From Symsagittifera roscoffensis (Eukaryota > Xenacoelomorpha > Acoela > Convolutidae): a stretch of 60,000 bases of DNA. Where the stretch lies: the NCBI RefSeq assembly GCF_963678635.1, contig NC_087069.1, positions 14,422,660 through 14,482,659 on the forward strand, written 5' to 3'. Positions 11,250-22,599 of this stretch are shown here, one piece after another. Numbering within the stretch: the stretch's first letter is position 1; every line of letters begins with the position of its first letter. The notes below the pieces were generated by a model. It was not told the origin of the DNA, did not search any database, and saw only the letters and a list, made by a program, of their open reading frames with translations. The translations under genes and the position numbers were made by a program.

Positions 11250-11475
11250 GTGCCGCCTACGCGGTAGAGATCGATATATATCGCACGTTAATCGTTTCAA
11301 GTTGGCCAAACTGAAAACATTCAAACCCCCAAAACATCCCTGAAGACAATCATAACATGAATAACTATTTAGGTTTAAGCTCAGTACATTAAAACCTTAC
11401 AGATGGTATACAGAAACGGCTGTTCAAAAATAGAAAATAGTCCGGAGAAAAAATCCACTTGAGCTCATGTATTCC
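11250..11475. repeat. Dispersed repeat, partner at 27,245-27,480
   Basis: The sequence from CGATATATATCGCACGTTAA through TTGGCCAAA, CAAACCCCC and GGTTTAAGCTCAG to a GTCCGGAGAAAAAA-like end matches positions 27,245-27,480 in the same order and orientation, with many substitutions. It is an old interspersed repeat of about 230 bp. Confidence 0.7.
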
Positions 11476-12034
11476 GTCAACTTCTTCACAAGTCGGAATA
11501 ACATTGCTCATGATTCGAATAGATTGCCGATTTTTTGCAACTTAATTCGCGTTTTTATTAAACATTAGAGAAATTTACAAAAAAACCACTTTGACTTGTG
11601 GTCCAACCATTGAAAAAGAAGAGGAACTATGTATCTAGTTGGTTTTCAGGTTTTTTTTCAAAATTTTTTGGTACCACGCAAAATCAAGTATCAAAAGTAT
11701 TCATCGGACTGAATCAAGTGATGTACGTGACTCGAACGACATTTAAGTAGTCCAAAATATTTCCCCAGTTTTGAGAAAAACCAGTTTGAAATTTTTGATG
11801 TTTTGTCTGTTTTCGAGCAAGTGAGCAGGCTTAAATTGGCTTATTTTAGCTACATCTTAAGAATCAATTATTCGCCATTTCGAAATTTTCTGGAAAAGAA
11901 TGAATATTTACCTAAAATTTTTCTTATGATTATTTTTTTGTTTTATCCTAATTTTTCCTTTTTGTTTGTTCTACTGACTGTTGAATATGCCTAAGTTTTT
12001 TTTTCAAAAAAATTGATATAACAAAATATATTTC

Positions 12035-12320
12035 TTTCAAAGTGTCAATCAATTTTTGAATCATAGTTTTCACCAATTTTGAAGAGCAGTCGGAATATTC
12101 AGGCCTTTATTCTGACACGCACACTCCTATTTTAAGTTATTTGAAGCTTATACATCACTTTCCAATACTTAAGATAGCTTTTGAAAAAAACTCACACAGC
12201 GGTTATTTTGTAGAAATTTTACTTATTATGTTATAACAAAATTGATTTTTAAAACTTGCCAGAAATTGTTTCATAGACATAATTTGACAGTGTTGTTTTG
12301 TCCTACTATCCCCCCTCATT
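12035..12320. repeat. Dispersed repeat copy (left part of the ~770-bp family)
   Basis: GTCAATCAATTTTTGAATCATAG and the following CAGTCGGAATATTCA..GCCTTT..TC..ACACGC are shared with 16,293-16,400, immediately left of the more complete copy. The part near 12,205-12,310 also resembles 15,630-15,740 (AGCGG.TATTTT, AAAATTGATT, TTTTGTCCTAC). Confidence 0.5.
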
Positions 12321-12659
12321 TTGGGTGTCAAATGTATTCAACGTGAAACAATAAAGCGAGAGATTCAATTTTTTTTAACGAAAACTCATATTGATTAAAG
12401 AAAGGTCTCTGAAAAGAAAATTACGGCATATTTTTTTCAAAGGTGTGAAAAAAGCACAAAAATAAGTCGGAGCAATTCAATTAAATATTTTCTTTGAAAT
12501 TTGGAGAAGCTTTAGCTAAACATTCTTGCCTGGATTTGATGTTGAAGCAAATGATGTTGCTTGTGATGACAAAACTCCAAAATTGAAAACGAATGATAAA
12601 ATAAGATTAAGAAAAACGTGATGCATTTTTAATTTCGTAGTTTTTTGAAAAAAAAAAAA

Positions 12660-12965
12660 CTATCCAACTTTTATCAAGGATAAATGTTTGGTGAGTGCAC
12701 AAAAATTTCGGCCGGCATATACTTCTCTGAACCTGCAGCTTTGATTAAAAAATAACAGCGTTTTAATGGTTATAGCAAATTGTTTGCTTTGTTTCAGACA
12801 AAGTACTAAAAATTGGACAGGTGTGCAAGTGAGCTCAACTTTTATCCTTCTCAAGATTTGATCCAGAAGCGGGTTTACTTCAACCAAAACGACGTTAGAA
12901 CTTTTCAAAGAACTTTTACGGAAGGAAAAACGGTTATGAAAACACCGCGAAGTGAAAGAGATCAA
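12660..12965 (-). CDS. Weak exon candidate related to the KVRLV-type exon
   Basis: The minus-strand frame contains VVLVEVNPLLDQILRR followed by TPVQFLVLCLKQSKQFA. This can be laid against VRLVAAEP..NPDYRL and ILTFRLLCTTREK of the plus-strand exon at 23,285. The shared residues (V.LV, NP, F.. LC..., K) are few. If real, it is upstream of the N-terminal module at 10,112 on the same strand, so it would belong to another copy rather than the same gene. It may be chance. Confidence 0.22.
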   Translation of the reverse strand: MISFTSRCFHNRFSFRKSSLKSSNVVLVEVNPLLDQILRRIKVELTCTPVQFLVLCLKQSKQFAITIKTLLFFNQSCRFREVYAGRNFCALTKHLSLIKVG

Positions 12966-13179
12966 ACTTACAGACGGTATCTTTGAGGCTGGTATCAGGG
13001 CAACTTAGCTAACCTTGGCCCTCCATTCTAACAACTCTTCAGTGCGCCTTTTCTAACTATTTTTAATGCTCTAAATTTCGATCAAATTTATGGAATATTT
13101 GAACTTCTTTCAGAAGAAATGGTCTTCATTTTTTTCTTGTCATAATTTTTCAACTATCATTCGTAAAGTTTCAATGGCT

Positions 13180-13512
13180 TCAAATCAAATTTAAACCCCA
13201 TGATTTCTACGCTCCCTCGCCACCCAAAGATTTTAAAACAATCGTTTTTGGTCAATTGATCATCAATTTTTTCTAAATATTCACTAATTTTCAGGACCGC
13301 TCTCAAAGAAATCACAACTTTTTGGCAAAAAGCTGAAGAATGTCCGAAAAAGTTCTTTTTGCCTGTATTTTTTTTCAAAAACTTCCTTTCGGCACAGCGT
13401 CTGCATGGTGTTTTGACATAGCGCGCTAAATCAATTTGGTCGACCCTAAAAAGGCAGTAAAAATTTGATGACAACACACCCTCTTCGAGAAAATTCTAGA
13501 TAGACCTCGGTA
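13180..13512. mobile_element. Relic of a hAT-like MITE family
   Basis: The phrase AATTTTCAGGACCGCTCTC, the run TTTTTGGCAAAAAGCTGAAG and the right part AATCAATTTGGTCGACCCTAAAAA followed by CTTCGAGAAAATTCTAGAT have counterparts in the MITEs at 13,513-13,930, 19,953-20,201 and 51,500-51,896. The ends are too decayed to define inverted repeats or a target duplication. Confidence 0.45.
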
Positions 13513-13930
13513 TAGGGGCGGATTTAGGGGGGGGGGGGGGGGGGGGGGGGGTAATAGAGGGCGCTCATGCCTTCTCGCAAAGGGCTTCATTTCCCTGACC
13601 ACCCAAAGAGTCCCCCCTTCGGTGATATTTGAGAAAACCATTTTGGCTGACCAACCTTAAAAATTTTCGTTGCTACTGATTTTCAGGAGTAGCTCGCGCC
13701 AAAAAACGTAAATTTTTGGTCAAGTTTTTCCAAAAAACGCACAAAAATAGCCCATTCGACCTTTACTTTTAAAATTATGCCTGCGCTGCAATTTTTTTGT
13801 CAAAATACGGTCTTTATAGTGTTCAGGGAGCAGTCGAAAACTCTATTTGGTCAACCTAAAAAAAATCGACTGAATTTTTCTTTTTTTTCAATGTTCGTCT
13901 CACCTGAAAAAAATACAAGATCCACCCCTG
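13513..13930. mobile_element. hAT-like MITE, diverged
   Basis: The left end reads TAGGGGCGGATTTAGG and the right end, read in complement, CAGGGGTGGATCTTG, forming imperfect terminal inverted repeats. A long G run follows the left end. The interior shares GGTCAACCTAAAAA and related phrases with the other copies. The flanking 8-mers (CCTCGGTA and ACTCTGTG) agree at only five positions, so the target duplication has decayed. Confidence 0.6.
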
Positions 13931-14980
13931 ACTCTGTGTACATGTCTTAATCGCCTCAATTTGGAGGAATAGGTTTTCCAAAAAAAAAAATTTGACCTTT
14001 GTTACTAAAAATCATTAGTTTTTAAGTATTTTAAGTACAAATCATTTCAAATTTATAATTTTCAGGGCATCGTTTTGTTTCATCTTGTATTTAAATTGTA
14101 AAATACTGGTATTAGACATATGCTGATAAATGTTGATAGTGCAAATCAAAGTGTGTCTAGAAAACCAAACATAAAAAGCATTAATATGCCGGCTTTTTCG
14201 GGAAAAAAATACGAAACCAGCCCCGTAGAAAATGGATTAAGAATGATCAGAAAGATTAAGTATCTTGAAAGTAGGGATTTAAAACTGGCAACCAAGATGG
14301 ATTTGTATACATCATGTGTATACAATTTTAACTAGCTTTTTTCGAAGCTAAGAAAGTCTACTCAACTTGCCTCTAAATTGATTTCGATCCTTTTTGTCTG
14401 CATAAGCTGGGTTTTTGAAAAATTTCAAAACGACCCAAATCAATTTGACTTAAACTAATTTAAATTGAATTTATGTCATTTTTTGATAGCTCCTATACGA
14501 GTTTTTTCATACAGTTTTTATATAGTTTTGAAGCAAACTCAATTGATTACGATGTTGTTTTTTGTTGACTTTTTTGAGACGTGCTCCGCTAAACTTTTAT
14601 CTGATAACTGTAACTCGATAAACTTTTGCCTGAACTTACGTTTTGTTACCGAGGAAAACTTAGATTGCAAAATCATGAATGGATCTTCAGAAACTAAAGG
14701 TTTGCTCTGACCAAATTTGCTTCATTAACTCTAGTTCACTGTAAGACTGACAAAGAATTTTCTTTAACTAAACTTTTTGCGAAGTTTATGGAGTTAAAGT
14801 TTAAAAACTTAAAAACTTGTATAAGGCTAAAAAGTTTTTTTCACGAGCCAAAAATTTCACTTCAAACCGATTTGATAGAACTTTTATTGTTTTTTTTTGC
14901 GTAAATCCAACTCAATTGACATTAATCAGCTTTTATTAGATTTAATTAGCTTTCAGATGTTAAGATTCAATTTTTTACGT
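13931..14980. other. No gene recognised
   Basis: AT-rich sequence. Plus-strand frames of 71 and 81 codons near 14,120 and 14,465 have background composition and no recognisable domain or splice context. Confidence 0.35.
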
Positions 14981-14984
14981 TACT

Positions 14985-15560
14985 AAAGTACTGTTAATGT
15001 ACGTTGCTTGTCAATAAAAAAATCCAGGAATACCGGTTACTGGGTAAGTTGCACAGAATTTTCAGGCCACAGTCTTAAAAGAATACGAAAAAAATTTTTT
15101 TTTACAAGTTGATGTCGTTTTTTCTTCATGCTGAAATTTAAAAAAATCTAAACGAAAATGGAATTTAGGACAGTTGAGAGTCATGGAAAATAGGTCAAAT
15201 GGAAACAGTTCTTAAAATAAAATTCTTAACAGAAAGTTCTTAAAAGAAAAACAAAAAAAATTAAAAATTAACTGTTATAAAAATTTTTGCATTTTTTTTG
15301 CATATTTTCAAGTTTTTGATTCCCAAAGTTGGGCTAAAAACTCGAGAAAATACCTTTAATTGAATAAAACAACGTTTCCACGGCTGAAATTAGGCCCAAA
15401 TAAACTATTGTAAGCGTATACGGTCACCTTATTACCTCAAAAATAGACCAAGTATCAAAAATTTCAAACCGGTTTTCTGGACACTGTGAAAAAAATTTTT
15501 GTAATTTTTTCAATTGGATAGAGCTACGATTGGATGGTCTTTAATATGATCTGTCTTTAA
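14985..15560. repeat. Dispersed repeat copy (~770-bp family)
   Basis: AGGAATACCGGTTACTGGGTAAG, then CACAGAAT, a T-rich patch and GATGTCGTTTTTTCTTCA match the copies at 1,936 and 16,438. The end (ATTTCAAACCGGTTTTC, CACTGTGAAAAAAA, TACGA..GG..TTTAATATGAT) matches 16,855-16,950. Confidence 0.7.
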
Positions 15561-15888
15561 AATATGATACGTCAGAAAAATTGTGAATTGTTTGCTTTCT
15601 TTGTGTTTTTCTTAGCCAATGTGAAAGATATAACGTGCAATATGTTTTGTCCTACTAAAGCGTGAGCGGCTATTTTTTTTACTACAAAATTGATTGCGGC
15701 GAGACTTTTGATTTTTCTGGTAAGTTACCAGACACGAAATATTTCTCTCTGTACTTCATCACAAAGTGAGTTGGACACAAAATCAAGAGATAGCCTGAAA
15801 AAAAAACGAATTGTTACGACTTTGTTAAGTATTGTTACGACTTTTGATCAAAATAGTAAAAATCGGTGCTAGTTTTTTTCTACTTCAG

Positions 15889-16009
15889 ATAATCTTAGAG
15901 TTTAAGATGCAAGTTGTGTGGATTTTTCTCATTTTTCTAAAAGCTACCAATGTCGTGAGCTCAAAATCAAAATTTTGGCTGGGTCAATTTCAGCCACATT
16001 TAACCAGAG
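15889..16009 (+). CDS. First-exon candidate encoding a signal peptide
   Basis: A pyrimidine-rich acceptor (TTTTTTTCTACTTCAG) ends at 15,888. Eighteen bases later an ATG at 15,907 opens a frame MQVVWIFLIFLKATNVVS, a typical secretory signal peptide with a short hydrophobic core and small residues before a likely cleavage point. The frame then reads SKSKFWLGQFQPHLTR and meets a donor-like GTGAAA after 16,009 in phase 1. An acceptor just before a start codon implies a 5' UTR intron or spliced-leader addition. The next coding exon of the 19-35 kb gene also starts with a signal peptide after an acceptor, so this may begin a separate, related gene. Downstream exons were not identified. The unspliced frame would stop at 16,044. 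Confidence 0.35.
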
Positions 16010-16289
16010 GTGAAAAAATACGGCTCAAAATTGTTTCAATTTAATTTGCGGCAAGCTATTCCGTTCCATCCACCAGTTAACGTTTCCATTCATCTAAAAA
16101 ATTTCCAAGTAATTATTGGATATTATTCGGTCAAATAAACTCTCTTCAAACAAATTATGTCTTGTTGATGAGAAAAATTTAGACAGACTTCCTTCTGCCA
16201 GCCGAGCCTTGATTCGAGCGGTGAGCTCAAGTTGAAAACATCTTCTGTGGAGAGACAAAATATTTAAAAAAAACTGATTAAATAAAATG

Positions 16290-17065
16290 AAGTTTTTTCA
16301 AAGTCAATCAATTTTTTAATCATAGTAGTTCCGTCAATTTTAAAGTCAGTCGGCATATTCAAGGCTTTGTTCAGATACGCGCACTTGTTTTATAAGTTAC
16401 TGAAATACTGTTAACTTTCGTTGTATATCAATAAAAAAAATCAAGGAATACCGTTTACTGGGTAAGTAGCACAGAATGTTCCGGCCATAGTCTGAAATAA
16501 ATACAAAAATATATTTTTTTACAAGTTGGTGTCGTTTTTTTCTTCAAGTTGTGATATAAAAATCTTAACAAAAAATAGAAGTTAAGCATTTTTGAGAGGA
16601 AACAAAAATAGGTCAATCGCACACAATTTTTGAAGAAAAATTACCGGAAAACGAAAAAAAAATTCAAGAAATTAAAAAATTTAAAATTTTTTAGAACAAA
16701 TTTTGTTGCAATTTATTTTTAATTTTTTACGTTTTTGATTCCCAAAGCTGAGCTAAAAATTTGAGAAACTACCTTTAATTGAATTAAACTGAGTTTTCAC
16801 GGCTGAAATCAGGCTTAAATAAGCTAGACCAAAAATCAGTTAGACCAAAAATCAAAAATTTCAAACCGGTTTTTCTCGCCACTGTGAAAAAAAAGTTTTG
16901 AAGGTTTTGTAAGTCGTTAGAATTACGACTGAAAGGGCTTTAATGTGATATGTCACTCAGCCCTTTTCGATGATTTTTTATGGTAGCTGATTTTGCGTGA
17001 AAAAAAAACACTCGAATACAAAGTTGCTCCCCATTTTCAATTGTCGGAACAACAAGACTTTAGAA
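16290..17065. repeat. Most complete copy of a ~770-bp dispersed repeat
   Basis: This copy unites three blocks that occur separately elsewhere: a left block (GTCAATCAATTTTTTAATCATAG) shared with 12,035; a central block (GTAAGTAGCACAGAATGTTC...GTGTCGTTTTT) shared with 1,936 and 15,024; and a right block (ACGACTGAAAGGGCTTTAAT...CCCATTTTCAATTGTCGGA) shared with 4,290. It has no coding capacity and no clear terminal repeats, so the element class is unknown. Confidence 0.65.
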
Positions 17066-18700
17066 TTTATGATATCGGTTTTTGTACTGAGTGGTATATG
17101 AGATGAATATCTTCCTTTTTTGTCGGTGCCAAAACTTGTGTTGAAGGTCGAGATAAAAATATTTTAGAAAAAAAACTTTATTGAAATTTGACATATGCAG
17201 TATGACTCATCAAGTTGATGCTATCTCATCTCTTTCTCAATGACTATTACTTTTTCAACCAAAAAAAGTTGACATGCGGTTGGTAACATCAAAAACACTT
17301 CGGTAAAAACGCACACTGTTTATATTTTGCCTCTTCAGATGTAGTCGTTTTGCTATCTCATTACATCGTCTGCTCTATAATTAACTAGGGTTTTTCTACC
17401 CAAATACCTGAATGTTAAAAAAGCACATCATTGAAAAATTCGCTTTAGAAGTATCAGTTTTTCGTTTTCTGCCGCATTTCTTGAAGTATGGTTCATCAAG
17501 GTCTCGTCACATAAATTGCTATTTCGTTAGATTTTAAATTTTTAACAATGGACTTGAATAAGAAAATTGCTCAGAATTGAATACTGTGAGTAAAAAACTT
17601 CATTGATAAGTGGGAGATTTTTCGTCACTAGCTATCTCAAGAACAATGTTTTTTAAATCACTATCTAATGATTGTAATTTTGAACAACAAGTATCCTCAG
17701 CATTGACAACTATGTAAAACAAATGTACAATTTTCAAACGTTTATCATCGAATATGAAATACGATTCATTAACACCAATTTTTCCTTCAAACCGTGTCTC
17801 ATTATTTTTGTTTTTTTTTTAAATCAAAACAATGATTGAAAATTTCGCTGAGCATCAAAGGCTATGTTGAAATGGTGTGTGTTTCGATTCTACGCATTGT
17901 GACTCTTCCAGGTCCCATAGCTTTTTTTTTACCAAACTCTGATCACAATCAAAAGCCAATTTACGGTGCAGAGATGAATGCGATACGCATATACACAAAA
18001 ATTTTCAGTGTTCAATTTTAAATAAACTGTAATTAGAAGAAATTTGCTGAAAAAACCTTGCTCTCTAAAAACTTACAAATACAAAACAATAATCAAACTA
18101 AAAAAACAGAACAAAAATTGAATGGGCGGTTGTAGTTGTTAGTGATTTTTGGGCTTTATCAAGAAATTTGAAGAAATTTGGAGAAAATTTTTTGTCGAGC
18201 TCTTTAAAGCTGACTTTATTATTCATATTATTGGCCGTACCATAAATTTTGTTATGTTTTTTCTGATTAGATCTAAAGAACGTTGCAAAAGTTAACACTC
18301 AGGAGAAACTCACAGTTGATAAACTTACCAAAATTATTGGAACTACTCTAAGAAAAAATGGTGGAAGCAGAAGCTAAAACTTGCTACGAAGCAGAAGCTA
18401 AAAAATGCTTATCTGAACAACAAAATATCGAATCTTACCAAAAAAGGCACTTTTGAATCAAAAATCAAATGTATTTTGCACTGATATGGAAACTAGATGT
18501 TCAAAGACTGAAAAAGTATCAGTTACCCATGTTTTAACATTTGGTTTCGGTTGGCTGTTTGACATCATCGCTTATATTAAACTGTTGTACAAACGGAGGT
18601 GAAGTTGTTTTGGTTATTGATGAACAAGAACAGAAAACTCAAACCGACTTTTATTACGACTTTTAATACTAGCCGACTCTTAATATCCTAATACGTACTC
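17066..18700. other. No gene recognised
   Basis: AT-rich sequence without repeats matching the rest of the window and without supported frames. A TTG-initiated frame at 17,836-18,021 was considered and not called. Confidence 0.35.
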
Positions 18701-18715
18701 TAACGCAGTTTTTCC

Positions 18716-18925
18716 ATGAAACGTACTCCTTTTTTGTATGAAATTAACGACGAGAGAATCTTTTTCCAGATACAACGTTTATTTTTCAACTGGACCTTCA
18801 TTTTATTTCATTCCATATTTAGTGCCTACGAAAATGGTGAAAAAAAAACTAAAAAAACGGAGTTACATTGGTTGAAGTTTTTAATGCTACTTAGAATGCT
18901 TGCTTTTTTTGAACAGTCCTATTAA
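18716..18925 (+). CDS. Small ORF of doubtful coding status, 69 codons
   Basis: From an ATG at 18,716 the frame reads MKRTPFLYEINDERIFFQ and then a hydrophobic stretch around NWTFILFHSIFSAY. A CTTTTTCCAG inside it (ending at 18,770) looks like an acceptor, so a coding start further in is possible. The 3' third lies inside the left arm of the large inverted repeat (18,838-18,927), which argues that this part is repeat DNA. No family recognised. Confidence 0.2.
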   Translation: MKRTPFLYEINDERIFFQIQRLFFNWTFILFHSIFSAYENGEKKTKKTELHWLKFLMLLRMLAFFEQSY

Positions 18926-19361
18926 AAAATCGCAAAATTAATATCTTTGATGAAATCCGAAAAGATTTCCAGCCACGGTTGCTTCTAAAATGTGAAAAAA
19001 TTTCACACCAACGATTGTTTGAGAAAAAACTGCAACAAGCATTCAGGAAAAAAACACTGTTTTGTCAGGCATATTCATTAGCTTTGATTTATTGGTCGGT
19101 TATTAAAACTTTTCAAAGATCAATTTTTTTGTTATTCGTTCAGATGGGGATTACGGTTTTTGTCTAAGATCTGACGGTTTTGAAACATCGTCGGCCGCGC
19201 ATCAAAAAACAGGTCAACAATATTCAATTAGTTTATCAAAACTAACCGGTTCTAATCCGCACTGCATGAAACATAAAACACCGAACGAATCAAATTCCAA
19301 ATCGACATCACTTAGTAAAAAAAATCAAAACAAAATAATTTTTCGTTTTTTTAAAAACAGA

Positions 19362-19802
19362 ATGAAATTTTTCATGGTTTTCTTATTTGTTTTCAAGGTT
19401 TCCGAAACTTTTGAAGAACCCATTTTGAATCAAAACTTATTCTTGCAACCTTCAACTAATCAAAACAACAAAACTTCTCAAAATGTTTCCGTGAACTCTA
19501 ATCCTGGTAGATCAGCTTTGTCAAATAAGTCAGAAACTACAGTTAAACGATCGGATAGTTTGCAAGACCTTGAAATTAACACTAAATATGTAGCCTTAGT
19601 CCTCTACAAAGGGGGAAAAGGTTTAAAGGTCTTCAAACATAGAACGCTTCCAAGATACTACATCAAACCTTTGGGCTTCCTTATCCCTGGTTCCTTAAGC
19701 GTCTACGAAGATATCTTGACTGGATCACATCAGCTGTTGTTCGACATTGAGATGTGGAATGAAGAAGTCAGAGCTGTTGTAGCCCATCATTTCAGTAATG
19801 AT
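19362..19802 (+). CDS. Exon 1 of a secreted multi-exon protein: signal peptide plus N-terminal module
   Basis: The frame is open from an ATG at 19,266, but I prefer the ATG at 19,362. It directly follows an acceptor (TTTTTTTAAAAACAG) and opens with the signal peptide MKFFMVFLFVFKVSETFEEP. A low-complexity N/Q/S-rich linker follows, then a module with VALVLYKGGKGLKVFKHRT, KPLGFLIPGSLS and QLLFDIEMWNEEV. The exon ends at a strong donor: GAT, then GTAAGT, phase 0. The module matches a minus-strand exon at 9,891-10,112, which is good evidence that it is a real protein domain. The protein should be exported. I do not know its function; my unverified impression is that such modules occur in large uncharacterised secreted proteins of invertebrates. 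The exon sits within a block of inverted and direct repeats. Confidence 0.6.
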
Positions 19803-19952
19803 GTAAGTTAATACTGACAAAAAAAAATTCTGTTTCGAGGTAAATTGAGATAAAAATGTGAAAAACAAACATTCACACCAACGATTGTTTGAGAAAAAAC
19901 TGCATCAAACATTCCGAAAAAAAAACATTGTTTTGTCAAGCCTGTTCAGAAG

Positions 19953-20201
19953 CAGGGGCGGATTCAGGGGAGGGGGTGGGTGGGGGGGGGGGGGGGTTTG
20001 GACGCTCTCCCTCAGGATTTCGACCCCCTGCCGACCCTTCGGTACTTTTTAGGAAATCCATTGTTGGTCGAACGACCCTAAAATTTTTCTAAAGGCGCCT
20101 TTGGATATCAATTTGGTCTACCTAAAAAAAAACGTCAAAATTTTCAATTTTTTTTTCGAAAATCCGCCCCCTCCCTCAAGAAAATCCTAGATCCACCCCT
20201 G
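19953..20201. mobile_element. hAT-like MITE, 249 bp, with 8-bp target duplication
   Basis: The ends are CAGGGGCGGATTCAGG on the left and, in complement, CAGGGGTGGATCTAGG on the right. The flanking 8-mers TTCAGAAG and TTCAGTAG differ by one base, as expected for an 8-bp duplication of the hAT superfamily. A long G run follows the left end. The element has interrupted a copy of the direct repeat that continues on both sides, so the insertion postdates that duplication. Confidence 0.85.
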
Positions 20202-20520
20202 TTCAGTAGCCTTGATGAATAAGACTGTTTAAAAAAGCAAGCATTCTAGGTAGCATAAAGGCTTCAACCAATGTAACTCCGTTTTTCTAGTTTTTTCAAT
20301 TTCACAACAATTTGTCCTGTCAAGCGAATTTGTTTTTAAAAATTCGAAATTTGTTCCGACTTTCGAAGAAGCTACCGGAATATTTTTGCTTGGTATAGTT
20401 TCTTCTCCGAGCCAGTTTCAAACTTTTAACAAGTATTTTAAAATTCAAATGATTCGAAAAATATTGTTGTCTTGAGCTCAAATTTAAAGAATTTTGTAAA
20501 TATGATTTCGTAAAATTTTA

Positions 20521-20660
20521 GGTTCTTAAAGACTCCCATTTATGGCTTCGCCTTGATAAGAGCAAGTCTTTTAAATGTAAGGTTTTTATTCCGAAATTCC
20601 AGATGGTTTTAATGCACCAAAAAAGGCTATTCATTGAATTTCAAGCAATTTGGAAAGATT
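20521..20660 (+). CDS. Weak exon candidate in the first intron
   Basis: After AAAATTTTAG at 20,520 the frame reads VLKDSHLWLRLDKSKSFKC and later QKRLFIEFQAIWKD before a TGA at about 20,660. The phase fits the donor at 19,802, and LFIEFQAIW faintly recalls LLFDIEMW of exon 1. No convincing donor closes it. Joining 19,802 directly to 23,285 also keeps phase and gives a better family match, so this may be a decayed duplicate or chance. Confidence 0.2.
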
Positions 20661-22599
20661 GATCATATTGAAAATAAATGAGACAGGCAGATTTTCCGCC
20701 TCAATATTACAATAACACCTCCCTGTTCCGACAAATAACGCAACAAAACTATTATTCGCAACAAAAGGTTTTTTTGAGAGCAAGGCTTGAAAATTTGAAT
20801 ACAGATTGGCAATATTTAAATTAAAGTTAAAATTAGAATTTAACCAAAAAATTGAAAAATTTAAAGCTCAAAATCAATTCGTTGCCGAAGAGAGCCAACT
20901 TAAATGAATAGTTTGCTCAATTTATTTTACGAGGATAAATTAGTTACAAAACTGATGTTTCAAATTGCGGTGCAAGCATTCAGAGGAAATTTAAATTCTC
21001 AGCGACAAAAGATACTTTACCAACGTAGACATAGATTAGCATCAAAAGAGAGAAGTTTGTAGTTCTATGCGGATTTGAATGATGAATTTTTACAAAATTA
21101 GTCTGTTTTAGAAGTCATTGTTTTTGAGAAAAATCAAAAAAAGACACTTTTCGACATTTGAAAAAAAGCTCGAAATGATAAAAGAGGGACAGCCAACGTA
21201 GAGAATGATACCAAATCTGTATCAGCTTTAATGGAACAGGCAGGCTCGTATAATTTTCTGCCTCATCTTCAACTAAGATTTTAAAATATGGATGAATTCT
21301 CGTGTCATCAGAACGCTCTTTTTTAAAGCATATCTGCCATTATGGTATCATAACAGTGTTTCAATGGTTTGCGGATGTTCGATGATCTTTCTGATACTTC
21401 TGTGTCTGTTTCAGATCAAATCTCAAAAATTGGTGAAGCCCTTTTGTCGTTATCGATGAGAAAAAAAAACATAAAATCATGATTTGTCGTTGAATATAGA
21501 AAAAAATGTATATTATTTTTCCCATTTTTTGACTTATAAGCAACTTCACGAGTAAGGTTAATTTTTATACTGAGAAAAAATTTTGTTTGACACTTTTTGA
21601 GAGTTCTAAAAAATCGAACTGAAAGTAGAGGGACAGCGAAAAAAAAGGAAAAAGATTATTAACTAGTTCAGTATCGATTGCTCTATGATAGCATAGATAT
21701 TCACTTTGTTCTGGTTTGAGTATCACTGTTTGGAGGGCCATCGGCGCAGAGCCAGATAGCTAAATAAAAGATATAAAGCTTGATCAATGAGAAGAATAAT
21801 TTGCTCATAACCAACCCGTCCGTATGGTCGTTATCGTTGAGAAAAAAAGCATGATATTCATATTTGGTGTAAGATTAGCAAACATGTTCCTTTTGGTGAA
21901 CTTTCAAAAATTGCATTCAAAAAATATGGCATCGACCTCAGGAAGTCGATTGAAAAAAGTCAGGAAGTTTTTTTTATTGACTTATTTTGACACTATCAAT
22001 TACAGCATGAATCGATCAGGCATGTTCGAATATTTATTATCTCTAATTTCGTGTAATAGTTTAATTGTATTACTACTCGATTCATCGCAGAATTGTACAA
22101 ATTCAGTTCTTGATGAAATTAGAAAATCATGCTATACAGTGCTGATTTAAATTATCCGGACAAAATGAACAAAAATTATCCGGACAAAATGAAAAACAAG
22201 TTTTTCTCAAATTGGGTTAGCATTAGACAAAAAATGAAGAAAACAAAAGTTGCTTAGAACGTCATGTCATCTGAATTAATATTGTGCAATTTTTTCTCCG
22301 GTATTCTCAACCAATATTTTGCCCCAAAAATGGGTCATTTTGGCTTCCATTAATCAAAAATTACGCTAAAACTATTTGTTAATTGATGAGTAATATATAT
22401 CACAAAAAACCTCTTACACAGCCCAACAAAGATCTGGAAAGGTTATATCTCCAAAAACATGTATAAGAGAGGATATTTTTGCTTGATAGTCAAGAAATTT
22501 GATTTTTACTATATAAAACCCAAAATATTTGCTTAAAAACAAATCTTAAGCAAATTTTTGGAGATTTAACGTTGCTGTAACTTTGTTGGGCTGGGTAAG
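20661..22599. other. No gene recognised
   Basis: Intron-like AT-rich sequence. A short duplicated phrase (GTCGTTATCG.TGAGAAAAAAA) occurs near 21,448 and 21,827, and a 24-base unit built on ATTATCCGGACAAAATGAA is tandemly repeated at about 22,151-22,200. The 108-codon frame at 21,824 has no domain or splice support. Confidence 0.35.

Larger units (their letters stand above)
18838..20302. repeat. Block with ~85-bp terminal inverted repeats and an internal direct repeat
   Basis: The left arm, about 18,838-18,927 (ACGGAGTTACATTGGTTGAAG...TGCTAC.TAGAATGCTTGC), reappears in inverted orientation at about 20,213-20,302. Inside, positions 18,995-19,095 (TTCACACCAACGATTGTTTG, AGAAAAAACTGCA, ACTGTTTTGTCA) are repeated directly at 19,875-19,950 and continue past a MITE at 20,202-20,222. 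The block encloses the exon at 19,362-19,802. Duplication of exon flanks followed by MITE insertion is the simplest history. Confidence 0.7.
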
